In this document: positions 39,430-48,362 of the stretch, one piece after another
How the letters are laid out: every line of letters starts with the position of its first letter
How positions within the stretch are numbered: position 1 is the stretch's first letter
NCBI RefSeq assembly: GCF_014193515.1
Contig: NZ_BLXX01000012.1
Span: forward strand, 1 to 64,000
Direction of reading: 5' to 3'
Origin: Geomonas silvestris
GTDB lineage: Bacteria > Desulfobacterota > Desulfuromonadia > Geobacterales > Geobacteraceae
DNA: 64,000 nt
Program-made: the position numbers and the translations under genes
The notes under the pieces: model-generated
The model's input: the letters and a program-made list of their open reading frames with translations, nothing else
The model's database searches: none
What the model was told of the DNA's origin: nothing

Positions 39430-39634
39430 TTGACCCCCTCCATAATTACAAGCTTCTCACCTTGCAAGCATTTTCAGTACCAGAACTGCAACTGCATGAC
39501 TTTTCGGAGATGATGCCCTGCAGATCAAGGAAAGGCAGGACAAAAGTGATAAGAATCCTGACACTTTAGATGTCCTAGTGTAAAGATCTCCGGCAGTGGC
39601 TACCTTGGTGCAGCACGTCGGAATCAGCCCACGC

Positions 39635-39663
39635 ATGAAGGGCCGCCAGAGGCGGCCCTTCAT
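39635..39663 (-). terminator. Perfect palindromic hairpin downstream of speA
   Basis: ATGAAGGGCCGCC / GGCGGCCCTTCAT, 13-base stem with a three-base loop, 36 bases after the speA stop. Only the plus strand has a T-run, so it may act in either direction; most simply it ends speA. Confidence 0.6.
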
Positions 39664-39698
39664 GTTTTCTACCCGTCGAAACGCAGAGTTGGCGCAGG

Positions 39699-41606
<1,908 letters not shown>

Positions 41607-41655
41607 AGTTCAGTTCACCAGTGTTCAGATGTGAGATAACCGCTCGTTGTTACGG

Positions 41656-42810
41656 CTAGGAGAGTCGGTTCTTGAAGTCCTCGTAGCCGAAGCTGCGCAC
41701 GACCTTCAATTCGCCGGTCTCGGGTTCATAGGTACAGATATGCGGCAACTGGATGCCGTTGAAGGTGGTGGTCTTCACCATGGTGTAGTGCGACATGTCC
41801 AGAAAGCAGAGTCTGTCGCCCACCTGAAGCGGCTTTTCAAAGGACCAGTCGCCGATCACGTCGCCGGCCAGGCAGGAAGGCCCGCCCAGGCGGTAGCTGT
41901 GCGGCTTCTCGCCCGCGTCGAAGCCCCCCACGATTTCCGGACGGTAGGGCATCTCCAGGATGTCCGGCATGTGGCAGGTCGCCGAGACGTCCAGGATGGC
42001 GAGATCCATCTGGTTGTGGGTGAGATCGAGCACCTCGGAGACCAGCACGCCGGTGCCGATGGCGATCGCCTCGCCGGGCTCCAGGTAGACCTCCAGGTTG
42101 TACTTCTCGCGGTAGTACTTCACGAGCTCCACCAGGGCGTCGATGTCGTACCCCTCGCGGGTGATGTGGTGCCCGCCTCCCAGGTTCAGCCACTTCATCC
42201 GGGGCAGAAACTCCCCGAACTTCTCCTCGAAGACGCGCGAGGTGCGCTCCAGGGGATCGAAGAGCTGCTCGCAGAGGGTGTGGAAGTGGAGCCCCTCCAC
42301 CCCTTCAAGGCTCTTCCCCTCGAACTCGTCGCGCCTGATTCCCAGGCGCGACTTGGGGGCCGCCGGATCGTAGATCTCGGTGTGACCTTCGGAGTGCTCC
42401 GGGTTTACTCTCAAGCCGATGGAGACGCGGCCGGCTTCCTTCTCCCACAGGGGACGGAAGCGTTCCAGCTGGTTAAAGGAGTTGAAGACCAGGTGGTTCG
42501 AGGTCGTAAGGAGTTCGGCGATGTCGCTCTCTTTGAAGGCCGCCGAGAAGCTGTGCACCTCGCCGCCGAACTCCTCGCGCCCCAGGCGCGCCTCCCAGGG
42601 CGAGCTGGCGCAGATCCCCTTCAGGGTCTTAGCGATGAGCGGGAAGACGCTCCACATGGAAAACGCCTTCAGCGCCAAAAGGATCTTGGCGCCGCTTCTT
42701 TGCTGCACCTGGTCCAGGATGGCCAGGTTGTGGCGCAGCCGCCCCAGGTCGACCACGAAGGCCGGCGAGGGAGCGAGCTGCGTCATCTCTTCGACATGCC
42801 AGCGGGTCAC
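41656..42810 (-). CDS. nspC: Carboxynorspermidine / carboxyspermidine decarboxylase
   Basis: 384 residues, PLP-dependent alanine-racemase-fold decarboxylase. ILLALKAFSMWSVFP carries the PLP Lys; LHFHTLCEQ, LNLGGGHHITREGYD and YLEPGEAIAIGTGVL are the PLP loops, and DVSATCHMPDILEMPYRP is the C-terminal catalytic Cys region. It decarboxylates carboxyspermidine to spermidine. The start GTG 42810 overlaps the upstream stop by four bases (GTGA) and has GGAGC before it; ATG 42786 is an alternative. Confidence 0.93.
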   Translation of the reverse strand: MTRWHVEEMTQLAPSPAFVVDLGRLRHNLAILDQVQQRSGAKILLALKAFSMWSVFPLIAKTLKGICASSPWEARLGREEFGGEVHSFSAAFKESDIAELLTTSNHLVFNSFNQLERFRPLWEKEAGRVSIGLRVNPEHSEGHTEIYDPAAPKSRLGIRRDEFEGKSLEGVEGLHFHTLCEQLFDPLERTSRVFEEKFGEFLPRMKWLNLGGGHHITREGYDIDALVELVKYYREKYNLEVYLEPGEAIAIGTGVLVSEVLDLTHNQMDLAILDVSATCHMPDILEMPYRPEIVGGFDAGEKPHSYRLGGPSCLAGDVIGDWSFEKPLQVGDRLCFLDMSHYTMVKTTTFNGIQLPHICTYEPETGELKVVRSFGYEDFKNRLS

Positions 42811-44009
42811 GTAAGCTCCAGCCAGTCGCCGCCGTCGACGACCTCAAACGGGAGCCCCATGGTGGAGAGGGTCTCCAAAAACGGCTCCGGATCGAACTGC
42901 TCCATGTTCCAGACACCCGGCTTGTGCCACTTGCCGGAGAGCATCATGACGGCACCGACCACGGCGGGCACGCCGGTGGTGTAGCTGATCGCCTGGGACT
43001 TCACTTCTTTATAGCAGGCCTCGTGGTCGCAGATGTTGTAGATGTAGACCTGCTTCTTCTTGCCGTCCTTAAGCCCCTTGGCGACCACGCCGATGCAGGT
43101 GCGCCCCTTGGTGAGCGGCCCGAGGCTCCCCGGATCCGGCAGCACGGCTTTAAGGAACTGCAGCGGCACGATCTTCTGGCCGTTGTACTCCACCTCGTCG
43201 ATGCGGGTCATGCCGACGTTCTGCAGGACCTCGAGGTGTTTCAAGTAGTTGTCCGAGAAGGTCATCCAGAACTGGGCCTTCTTGATGGTCGGGATGTGCT
43301 TCACGAGGCTCTCCATCTCCTCGTGGTACATCCGGTAGATGTTCATCGGGCCGATCCCTTCCGGGAAGTCGAAGCTCCGCTTGGTGCCCAAGGGCGCGGT
43401 CTCCACCCACTGACCGTTCTCCCAGTGACGGCAGGGGGCGGTCACCTCGCGGATGTTGATCTCCGGGTTGAAGTTGGTGGCGAAGGGCTGGCCGTGGTTG
43501 CCGGCGTTGGCGTCGATGATGTCGATCTCCTGCACCTCGTCCAGGTACTTCTTGGCGGCGAGGGCAGTGAAGACGTTGGTGACGCCGGGATCGAAGCCGC
43601 TCCCCAGAAGCGCCATGAGGCCCGCCTCCTTGAAGCGCTCCTCATAGGCCCACTGCCAGCTGTACTCGAACTTGGCGGTATCGAGCGGCTCGTAGTTTGC
43701 GGTGTCCAGATAGTCCACGCCGGTCGCCAGGCAGGCGTCCATGATGGTGAGGTCCTGGTAGGGGAGCGCCACGTTGATGACCAGCTGGGGCTTTTCGGCC
43801 TTGATCAGCGCGATCAGCTCGGGGACGTTATCGGCATCGACCTTGGCGGTCTTGACCGGGAAATCGGGGATCTGTTCCGCGATGGCGCGGCACTTGGCTT
43901 CGGTGCGCGAGGCAAGCGTAATCTCGGTGATCACACCCTTGGCCATGGCACACTTGTGGGTCACTACTCCGCCGACGCCGCCGGCCCCGATGATCAATAC
44001 TTTGCTCAT
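42807..44009 (-). CDS. lys1: Carboxynorspermidine dehydrogenase (saccharopine-dehydrogenase-like)
   Basis: 400 residues. Rossmann start VLIIGAGGVGGVVTHKCAM with the NADP-type loop LASRTEAKC, and VINVALPYQDL, GSGFDPGVTNVF and IDANAGNHGQPF. The family condenses putrescine (or diaminopropane) with aspartate semialdehyde; neighbouring nspC makes this reading firm and lysine synthesis unlikely. ATG 44009 follows AGGAGAG at a good distance; the open frame extends upstream without support. It is second in the operon after the HTH-cupin regulator. Confidence 0.92.
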   Translation of the reverse strand: MSKVLIIGAGGVGGVVTHKCAMAKGVITEITLASRTEAKCRAIAEQIPDFPVKTAKVDADNVPELIALIKAEKPQLVINVALPYQDLTIMDACLATGVDYLDTANYEPLDTAKFEYSWQWAYEERFKEAGLMALLGSGFDPGVTNVFTALAAKKYLDEVQEIDIIDANAGNHGQPFATNFNPEINIREVTAPCRHWENGQWVETAPLGTKRSFDFPEGIGPMNIYRMYHEEMESLVKHIPTIKKAQFWMTFSDNYLKHLEVLQNVGMTRIDEVEYNGQKIVPLQFLKAVLPDPGSLGPLTKGRTCIGVVAKGLKDGKKKQVYIYNICDHEACYKEVKSQAISYTTGVPAVVGAVMMLSGKWHKPGVWNMEQFDPEPFLETLSTMGLPFEVVDGGDWLELT

Positions 44010-44029
44010 TCCCTTAACTCTCCTGTTGA

Positions 44030-44575
44030 CTAGTAGTAAAACGTGGGCGGCGTCACGACCCAGAGGATCTGCGCCGCACCCTTGCCGATGTTCTTCACGG
44101 TATGCGGGCGGTCCGAGGTGAAGTAGAAGCACTCCCCCTTCTCAACCGCGTACAGCTTGTCGTCCAGCCGCAACTGCACCTTACCCGAGATCACGTAGCC
44201 GAACTCCTCGCCCTCGTGGATGGGCTGCTCGTCCATCTCGCCGCCGGACTCCAGGGTCACCAGTACCGGATCCATGTCGCGGTTCTGGGCACCGGGAACC
44301 AGGAGCTCCACCTTGACCGAATCGCCGTCGTCGGTCGCCTGTACCCGGGCCTCTTTTCCGAACACGAACTCCTGGTCCGGCTCCTCGCTGAAGAACTCCT
44401 GCATGCTGATGCCGAAGACGTCGATGATGTCCTTGAGCGTCGCAATGGAGGGGGACGTGGCGTCGTTTTCCAGCTGGGAGATGAAGCCCTTGGTAAGGTC
44501 GGCGCGACTTGCCAACTCCTCCTGAGTGAGCGAGTTGGCCATCCTGAGCCGTTTCAGCCTCTCACCGATTTTCAA
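44030..44575 (-). CDS. XRE-cupin transcriptional regulator (PuuR-like) of the polyamine operon
   Basis: 181 residues. The N-terminal helix-turn-helix: KIGERLKRLRMANSLTQEELASRADLTKGFISQLEND. The C-terminal cupin: EEFGYVISGKVQLRLDDKLYAVEKGECFYFTSDRPHTVKN. This layout is shared with PuuR and many autoregulated regulators sensing small amines or sugars. It heads the nspC/speA operon, so polyamine control is likely. The start TTG 44575 is preferred: GGGGGT lies six bases upstream and the protein then begins LKIGERLKRLR. Two related 17-base sites lie directly upstream. Confidence 0.88.
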   Translation of the reverse strand: MKIGERLKRLRMANSLTQEELASRADLTKGFISQLENDATSPSIATLKDIIDVFGISMQEFFSEEPDQEFVFGKEARVQATDDGDSVKVELLVPGAQNRDMDPVLVTLESGGEMDEQPIHEGEEFGYVISGKVQLRLDDKLYAVEKGECFYFTSDRPHTVKNIGKGAAQILWVVTPPTFYY

Positions 44576-44587
44576 ACAGACCCCCGA

Positions 44588-44604
44588 GTTTAGTAACAGT
44601 AAAC
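44588..44604. promoter_or_regulatory. Operator-like inverted repeat 1 of the XRE-cupin gene
   Basis: GTTTAGTAACAGTAAAC, with perfect 5-base inverted ends GTTTA / TAAAC. It lies 13 bases from the start codon of the regulator. It differs from site 2 at three positions only. Confidence 0.65.
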
Positions 44605-44653
44605 AAGTTGTATTTTCGCAATCTAGCATTTCCCCCAATTTTGTCAACGAAAA

Positions 44654-44670
44654 GTTTAGTAATGGTATAC
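44654..44670. promoter_or_regulatory. Operator-like inverted repeat 2 of the XRE-cupin gene
   Basis: GTTTAGTAATGGTATAC, 66 bases (about six helical turns) from site 1. This spacing suits cooperative or looped binding of a dimer pair for autoregulation. Confidence 0.6.
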
Positions 44671-44768
44671 TTTCTGTTTATTCTTAATTCGGATTCATCT
44701 TTCCGCCTATGACTTTGTATTGCATTTCAAGATGTTGAGCAGGTACCATACGAGAGAATGCAGGAAGC

Positions 44769-44847
44769 GATGCTGTAAACAGCATCCGACCTGCGGGGCT
44801 CGAAACCGTGTTTCGAGTGGATCCGACAGCACGCGTGAGGTGCTGTT
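44769..44847. repeat. Three consecutive hairpins upstream of the HicB-like gene
   Basis: GATGCTG-TAAA-CAGCATC (44769-44786), CTCGAAAC-CGT-GTTTCGAG (44799-44817) and ACAGCAC-N7-GTGCTGT (44826-44846) are perfect stems of 7, 8 and 7 bases in a row. They would be in the 5' leader. The ATCCGAC sequence occurs twice between them. Confidence 0.75.
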
Positions 44848-44863
44848 GCAAGAGGAACCTGTG

Positions 44864-45067
44864 ATGCGAGAGGTACTCTTTTTAGTAAAACACGCACCCG
44901 GGGGGTTCCAGGCCATCAGCCTGCAGGAATCCATCGTCACCCAGGGCGAAACACTCGACGAACTCGAAGCGAACATCCGCGATGCCCTGCGCAGCCATTT
45001 CAAGCCGGGCAAGGGCCCGGAGAGCATCCGGTTCCACTTCGTAGACGATACATTTCTGGCGCTGTAA
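44864..45067 (+). CDS. Solo HicB-like antitoxin family protein
   Basis: 67 residues. REVLFLVKHAPGGFQAISLQESIVTQGETLDELEANIRDAL resembles HicB-like antitoxins, the short partial RNase-H-fold group often mis-named 2-oxoisovalerate dehydrogenase beta. The usual partner HicA would be about 60-80 residues just next to it; none with an intact frame is seen within 300 bases on either side, so it is an orphan. AGAGGA precedes ATG 44864. The gene is enclosed by hairpins on both sides. Confidence 0.75.
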   Translation: MREVLFLVKHAPGGFQAISLQESIVTQGETLDELEANIRDALRSHFKPGKGPESIRFHFVDDTFLAL

Positions 45068-45386
45068 AAGAAGGTGTACCTAGATACACCGACACCCGAC
45101 TCAGTACGCGTGGTGTTTTATCAGGCACCACAACGGTCGCACGACCCGTGAGTCTGCTGATATCTCGAGGAGGGAAACTGACTGGAGATATCAAGCAGAC
45201 GGTTGCCGCCTCATGCTGGATCCACTCCCCACTCCCACCTTTATACCCGTCGACTCTATCCACCTGCTGAAGGGCTGGCCTGCTTGACAACGCCGCGCTT
45301 CGGGCAGATTAGTGTTTGCGGCGTTGAGCCTGCTGCTCTTTTGTGATACAAGATGGAGATCGCAACTATAAGGAAGGAACTGGGAC
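45068..45386. other. Hairpin-rich spacer between the HicB-like gene and folD
   Basis: In 255 bases I find at least four convincing stems: GGTGTA/TACACC (45073-45090), GTGGTG/CACCAC (45110-45131), GTCTGCT-GATATCTC / GAGATATC-A-AGCAGAC (45152-45200, 15 paired bases with one bulged A) and CAACGCCGC/GCGGCGTTG (45288-45326). A short GGTC/GACC stem lies at 45135-45146. No gene is seen. The folD promoter must be at the right side. Confidence 0.65.
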
Positions 45387-46259
45387 ATGAAACTTCTGGA
45401 CGGAAAGAAATGCGCGGAGTACCTGGTGGCGGACATCGCCCAACAGGTGAAGCGCTACATCGACGCGGGGCACAGAAAGCCGCACATGACCATCATCCTG
45501 GTGGGCGAGCACGCCCCCAGCGAGTCGTACGTTAAGTCGAAGGTCACCTCCTGCGCGCTCTCCGGCTTTGAAAGCAACCTGATCCGGCTTCCTGCCAGCA
45601 TCAGCGAGAAGGAACTCCTGGCGCTGATCGAGGAGATCAACCTGGACCGCTCCACCGACGGCCTCATCGTCCAGCTGCCGCTCCCCAAACACATAAATCC
45701 CCAGCTGGTGATCAACGCGATCGACCCGGAGAAGGACATCGACGGTTTCCACCCGACCAACTTCGGCCGGATGGCGCTCGGGCAGAAGGCCTTCCGCCCC
45801 GCCACCGCCTACGGAATCTGCAAGCTTTTGCAGTACTACCAGGTGCAGGTGGCCGGCAGGCACTGCGTGGTGATCGGCCGCTCCAACATCGTGGGCAAAC
45901 CGATCTCCATCATGCTCTCCAACGACTTCGACATCGGCAACGCGACCGTCACCTTGACCCACATCGAGACCCCGCGCGAGCTTCTGCTCGACGAGACCCG
46001 GCGCGCCGACATCGTCATCGTCGCCGTGGGGATCCCCGGCTTCGTCACCCCGGACATGGTGAAGGACGGGGTAACCCTCATCGACGTCGGCATCAACCGG
46101 TTGGAGAGCGGCAAGCTCGTGGGCGACGTCGAGTTCGACGCGGTGGCCCCCAAGTGCGAGTGGATCACCCCGGTCCCCGGCGGCGTCGGGCGCATGACCG
46201 TGGCGGCGCTGATGATCAACACCCTGCACGCCTACCAGAACAACTTCAACCTGGCCTGA
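45387..46259 (+). CDS. folD: Bifunctional methylenetetrahydrofolate dehydrogenase/cyclohydrolase
   Basis: 290 residues. Catalytic Lys lies in [10 protein letters not shown], folate contact [13 protein letters not shown], and [16 protein letters not shown]. The nucleotide-binding loop is [18 protein letters not shown]-terminal [15 protein letters not shown] fits the PGGVGPMT signature with Arg for Pro. It interconverts methylene- and formyl-THF in one-carbon metabolism. AAGGAAGGA lies upstream at a somewhat long distance. An ideal terminator follows at 46299. Confidence 0.95.
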   Translation: MKLLDGKKCAEYLVADIAQQVKRYIDAGHRKPHMTIILVGEHAPSESYVKSKVTSCALSGFESNLIRLPASISEKELLALIEEINLDRSTDGLIVQLPLPKHINPQLVINAIDPEKDIDGFHPTNFGRMALGQKAFRPATAYGICKLLQYYQVQVAGRHCVVIGRSNIVGKPISIMLSNDFDIGNATVTLTHIETPRELLLDETRRADIVIVAVGIPGFVTPDMVKDGVTLIDVGINRLESGKLVGDVEFDAVAPKCEWITPVPGGVGRMTVAALMINTLHAYQNNFNLA

Positions 46260-46298
46260 TCCCGCCCCTGGGCAAAGGGTGAGGCAACGCAGAGATAA

Positions 46299-46335
46299 AG
46301 AGGAGGCGCCGGCTCGACCGGCGCCTCCTCTTTTT
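46299..46335 (+). terminator. Terminator of folD
   Basis: AGAGGAGGCGCCGG / CCGGCGCCTCCTCT, 14-base stem with five-base loop and a T-run. It overlaps the 3' end of the convergent HTH gene by two bases. Confidence 0.95.
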
Positions 46336-47149
46336 ATTTCGCGAGCACCAGGTGCCCGTCGTGGTCCAGGTCCAGCCGGTTCCGGTTCAGATAGTCGCGC
46401 ACCTGGTCCGGCAGTTGTGCCTTCAGGTCGTCGGGGCGCCGCACCTCGAGGTGCACCAGCTGCTCCCCCTTGAGGCAGTCATGCAGGCGCTCGTCGATGT
46501 CGGCCAGGTCCCCCAGGAGTTCCAGGGAAACCCCGGTGCTCTGCCGCGGCAGGCGGTACAGCTCGCCGACCTGGGGCTTGGGATCCAGCCTGAGCTCGCC
46601 GGGGAGTTCCGGAGCGTCCAGGCTCCCGGCAGGGTCGAGCAAGAGCAGCAGGTAGTGCTGCTCGCTGATCCCGCCTTCCGCCCCACCCTGCTCCGGCACC
46701 AGCCCAAGCAGGCGCGCGGCGCCTAAAGGGAGCACCAGTATAAGCCTGTGCCCCCCTCCGGAGAGCACGGCCACCTCGCCCAACGCACAGGAGAGCAGCG
46801 AGGTCGGCAGCAGCGCAAGTTCCTCGACGAACTCGGGAAGCAGGGCCTGGAGATCTGCGACGATGCGGTTGCCGGTTTCCGGGGCCGGCCGCTTCCAGGG
46901 GGACCAGGGCCGGAAGATCTCCTGCAGCACGAGCTCCGCGGAATGCCTCCCGGTCAGCAGGGGGTGGGGAATGCGGAGCGCACCGGCATAGGCCTCGACG
47001 GTGTGCCTTCTCGGCAGCGCTGCCGCGCACGATTCGTGGCGAGCGATCACCGCCTGGTCCAGGCGCTGCCCTGACAGCACTGCCAATTCGCTCTGCGAAA
47101 CGCCCCGCAGGGTCCTCAAGAGACGGATTCTCTTTCCAAAGTCCAGCAT
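46334..47149 (-). CDS. HTH-domain protein of unknown function (XRE-like)
   Basis: 271 residues. FGKRIRLLRTLRGVSQSELAVLSGQRLDQAVIARHESCAAALPRRHTVEAYAGALRI is a divergent XRE-type helix-turn-helix; residues 70-271 are acidic and Leu-rich with no recognised domain. It might be a repressor for its own region. ATG 47149 is plausible but the upstream sequence has only a weak ribosome site (GGAAAG area). It is convergent to folD. Confidence 0.7.
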   Translation of the reverse strand: MLDFGKRIRLLRTLRGVSQSELAVLSGQRLDQAVIARHESCAAALPRRHTVEAYAGALRIPHPLLTGRHSAELVLQEIFRPWSPWKRPAPETGNRIVADLQALLPEFVEELALLPTSLLSCALGEVAVLSGGGHRLILVLPLGAARLLGLVPEQGGAEGGISEQHYLLLLLDPAGSLDAPELPGELRLDPKPQVGELYRLPRQSTGVSLELLGDLADIDERLHDCLKGEQLVHLEVRRPDDLKAQLPDQVRDYLNRNRLDLDHDGHLVLAK

Positions 47150-47513
47150 CTAGACACCTTCCCCCACATCTTTCCACGACATCAAACCCTCTTCGGTGCA
47201 ACTCCTGACAAATTAAGTAGGGTTTTTAGTTCCCTCAGGCAACGGGGACTGGTAGCTCAGGATTGCCCTGCGGGGCGACCGCGGCCTGTCCCCGATCGGC
47301 CCTGAGCCGGCACGATTATCGCCGGGAGATGTTAGCCTGTTTAAATATGCGGAACTTAATTCAAAAGGTATTGCTTTGCAATATTGCATTTGCTAGGTTA
47401 TCGGGGCTTAACCAAAAGGTAAGGCGGCCAGGAAGCTGACCCAAGCCTTATCCCCGGTTTTTTTCGTCTCGGTACTGGTAATTTACTGTAATGGATGGCT
47501 ACTGGAGGGTGAG
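47150..47513 (+). ncRNA. Structured leader with attenuator-like switch
   Basis: A 360-base stretch upstream of the PstS-like gene. CTCAGG-N4-GGGGAC ... GTCCCC-N7-CCTGAG (47234-47306) forms a long compound stem, followed by CCGGC/GCCGG (47307-47325). Near the 3' end, GGTAAGGC (47418-47425) can pair either with upstream GGCTTAACC (AAAA loop, antiterminator) or with downstream GCCTTATCC, which is followed by CCGG and a run of seven T (47458-47464), giving a terminator. Competing stems before a gene are the classic form of a riboswitch or attenuator. The class is not one I recognise. Confidence 0.65.
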
Positions 47514-48362
47514 GTGGCGTTGCCGATGCGTACCAGGATGTCCAAGTATGGCACAGTACTATGGCTGTTTTCCCTGTTCCCCGCCTCCCTCGCCTCGGCG
47601 CAGGAAGTGGTCAAGGTCGGCGGAACCGGCGCGAGCCTGGGCGCCATGAAAGTGATGGCTGCCAGCTTCGAGAAAAGGCACCCCGAGATCCGCATCCAGG
47701 TTTTTCCGAGTCTCGGCAGCAGCGGTGCGCTTTCGGCCCTCTCCCAGGGGGCGCTCGACATCGCGCTGGCGGCCCGTCCTCCAAGTCCCGAGGAGCGCCA
47801 AGGCGGCATCGTCGCCCAAGAGTATGCCCGCACCCCCTTCGCATTCATCGCCCACCGCGGTGTCAGCCGCGACGGCATCACGGCTGCGGAGCTTGAGGAT
47901 ATCTACCTCGGCAAGCAGGAGCGGTGGCCGGACGGCAAGCCGATTCGCCTGGTGCTCAGGCCGGAGACCGACATCGTCTCCCGGCAGATAGCCTCCCTTT
48001 CCCCCGCCCTCGAGCGCGCCCTGCGCAGCGCACGGCTGAACCGGGCACCGGTGATCGCGGTGACCGACCAGGACAGCGCGGACGCAGTCGCCACCATTCC
48101 CGGTGCACTCGGCACGGCGACCCTCACCCAGGTCCTCACCGAGAAACAGCCGGTGAAGCTGCTCAAGTTCGCCGGATCTTCCCCCACCCTCGACAGCCTA
48201 AGCGCCGGCCGCTATCCGCTGTTCACCGCCCTGTACCTGGCCACGCCCCCCACACCGCGCGCCTCGGTACGGCTGTTCCAGGAATTCATCTTCTCGGCAG
48301 CAGGGCGCCGCATCCTCTCCGGCAACGGAAACCTGCTCCCGCGCGCCCCCCATGATAAATAA
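47514..48362 (+). CDS. PstS-like periplasmic substrate-binding protein
   Basis: 282 residues. A signal peptide ends at LASAQE; then VVKVGGTGASLGAMKVMAASFEKRHPEIRIQVFPSLGSSGALSALSQGALDIALAARP, the typical phosphate-binding-like start. No ABC transporter permease is adjacent. The stop lies 11 bases inside the histidine kinase start, so both are co-translated; it likely feeds a ligand signal to the kinase. GTG 47514 has GGAGGG upstream; ATG 47526 is a possible alternative. Confidence 0.85.
   Translation: MALPMRTRMSKYGTVLWLFSLFPASLASAQEVVKVGGTGASLGAMKVMAASFEKRHPEIRIQVFPSLGSSGALSALSQGALDIALAARPPSPEERQGGIVAQEYARTPFAFIAHRGVSRDGITAAELEDIYLGKQERWPDGKPIRLVLRPETDIVSRQIASLSPALERALRSARLNRAPVIAVTDQDSADAVATIPGALGTATLTQVLTEKQPVKLLKFAGSSPTLDSLSAGRYPLFTALYLATPPTPRASVRLFQEFIFSAAGRRILSGNGNLLPRAPHDK

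Noticed and set aside
39457-39663. 68-residue frame on the minus strand downstream of the small conserved gene
   Set aside because: No ribosome site, odd composition, and its start lies within the palindromic hairpin after speA.
45090-45200. Remnant of hicA next to the HicB-like gene
   Set aside because: Short matches to HicA-like patterns in different frames only; not convincing and hairpins explain the sequence better.
45288-45326. Integron attC-like site
   Set aside because: A palindrome is present but no R'/R'' box pair or integrase.
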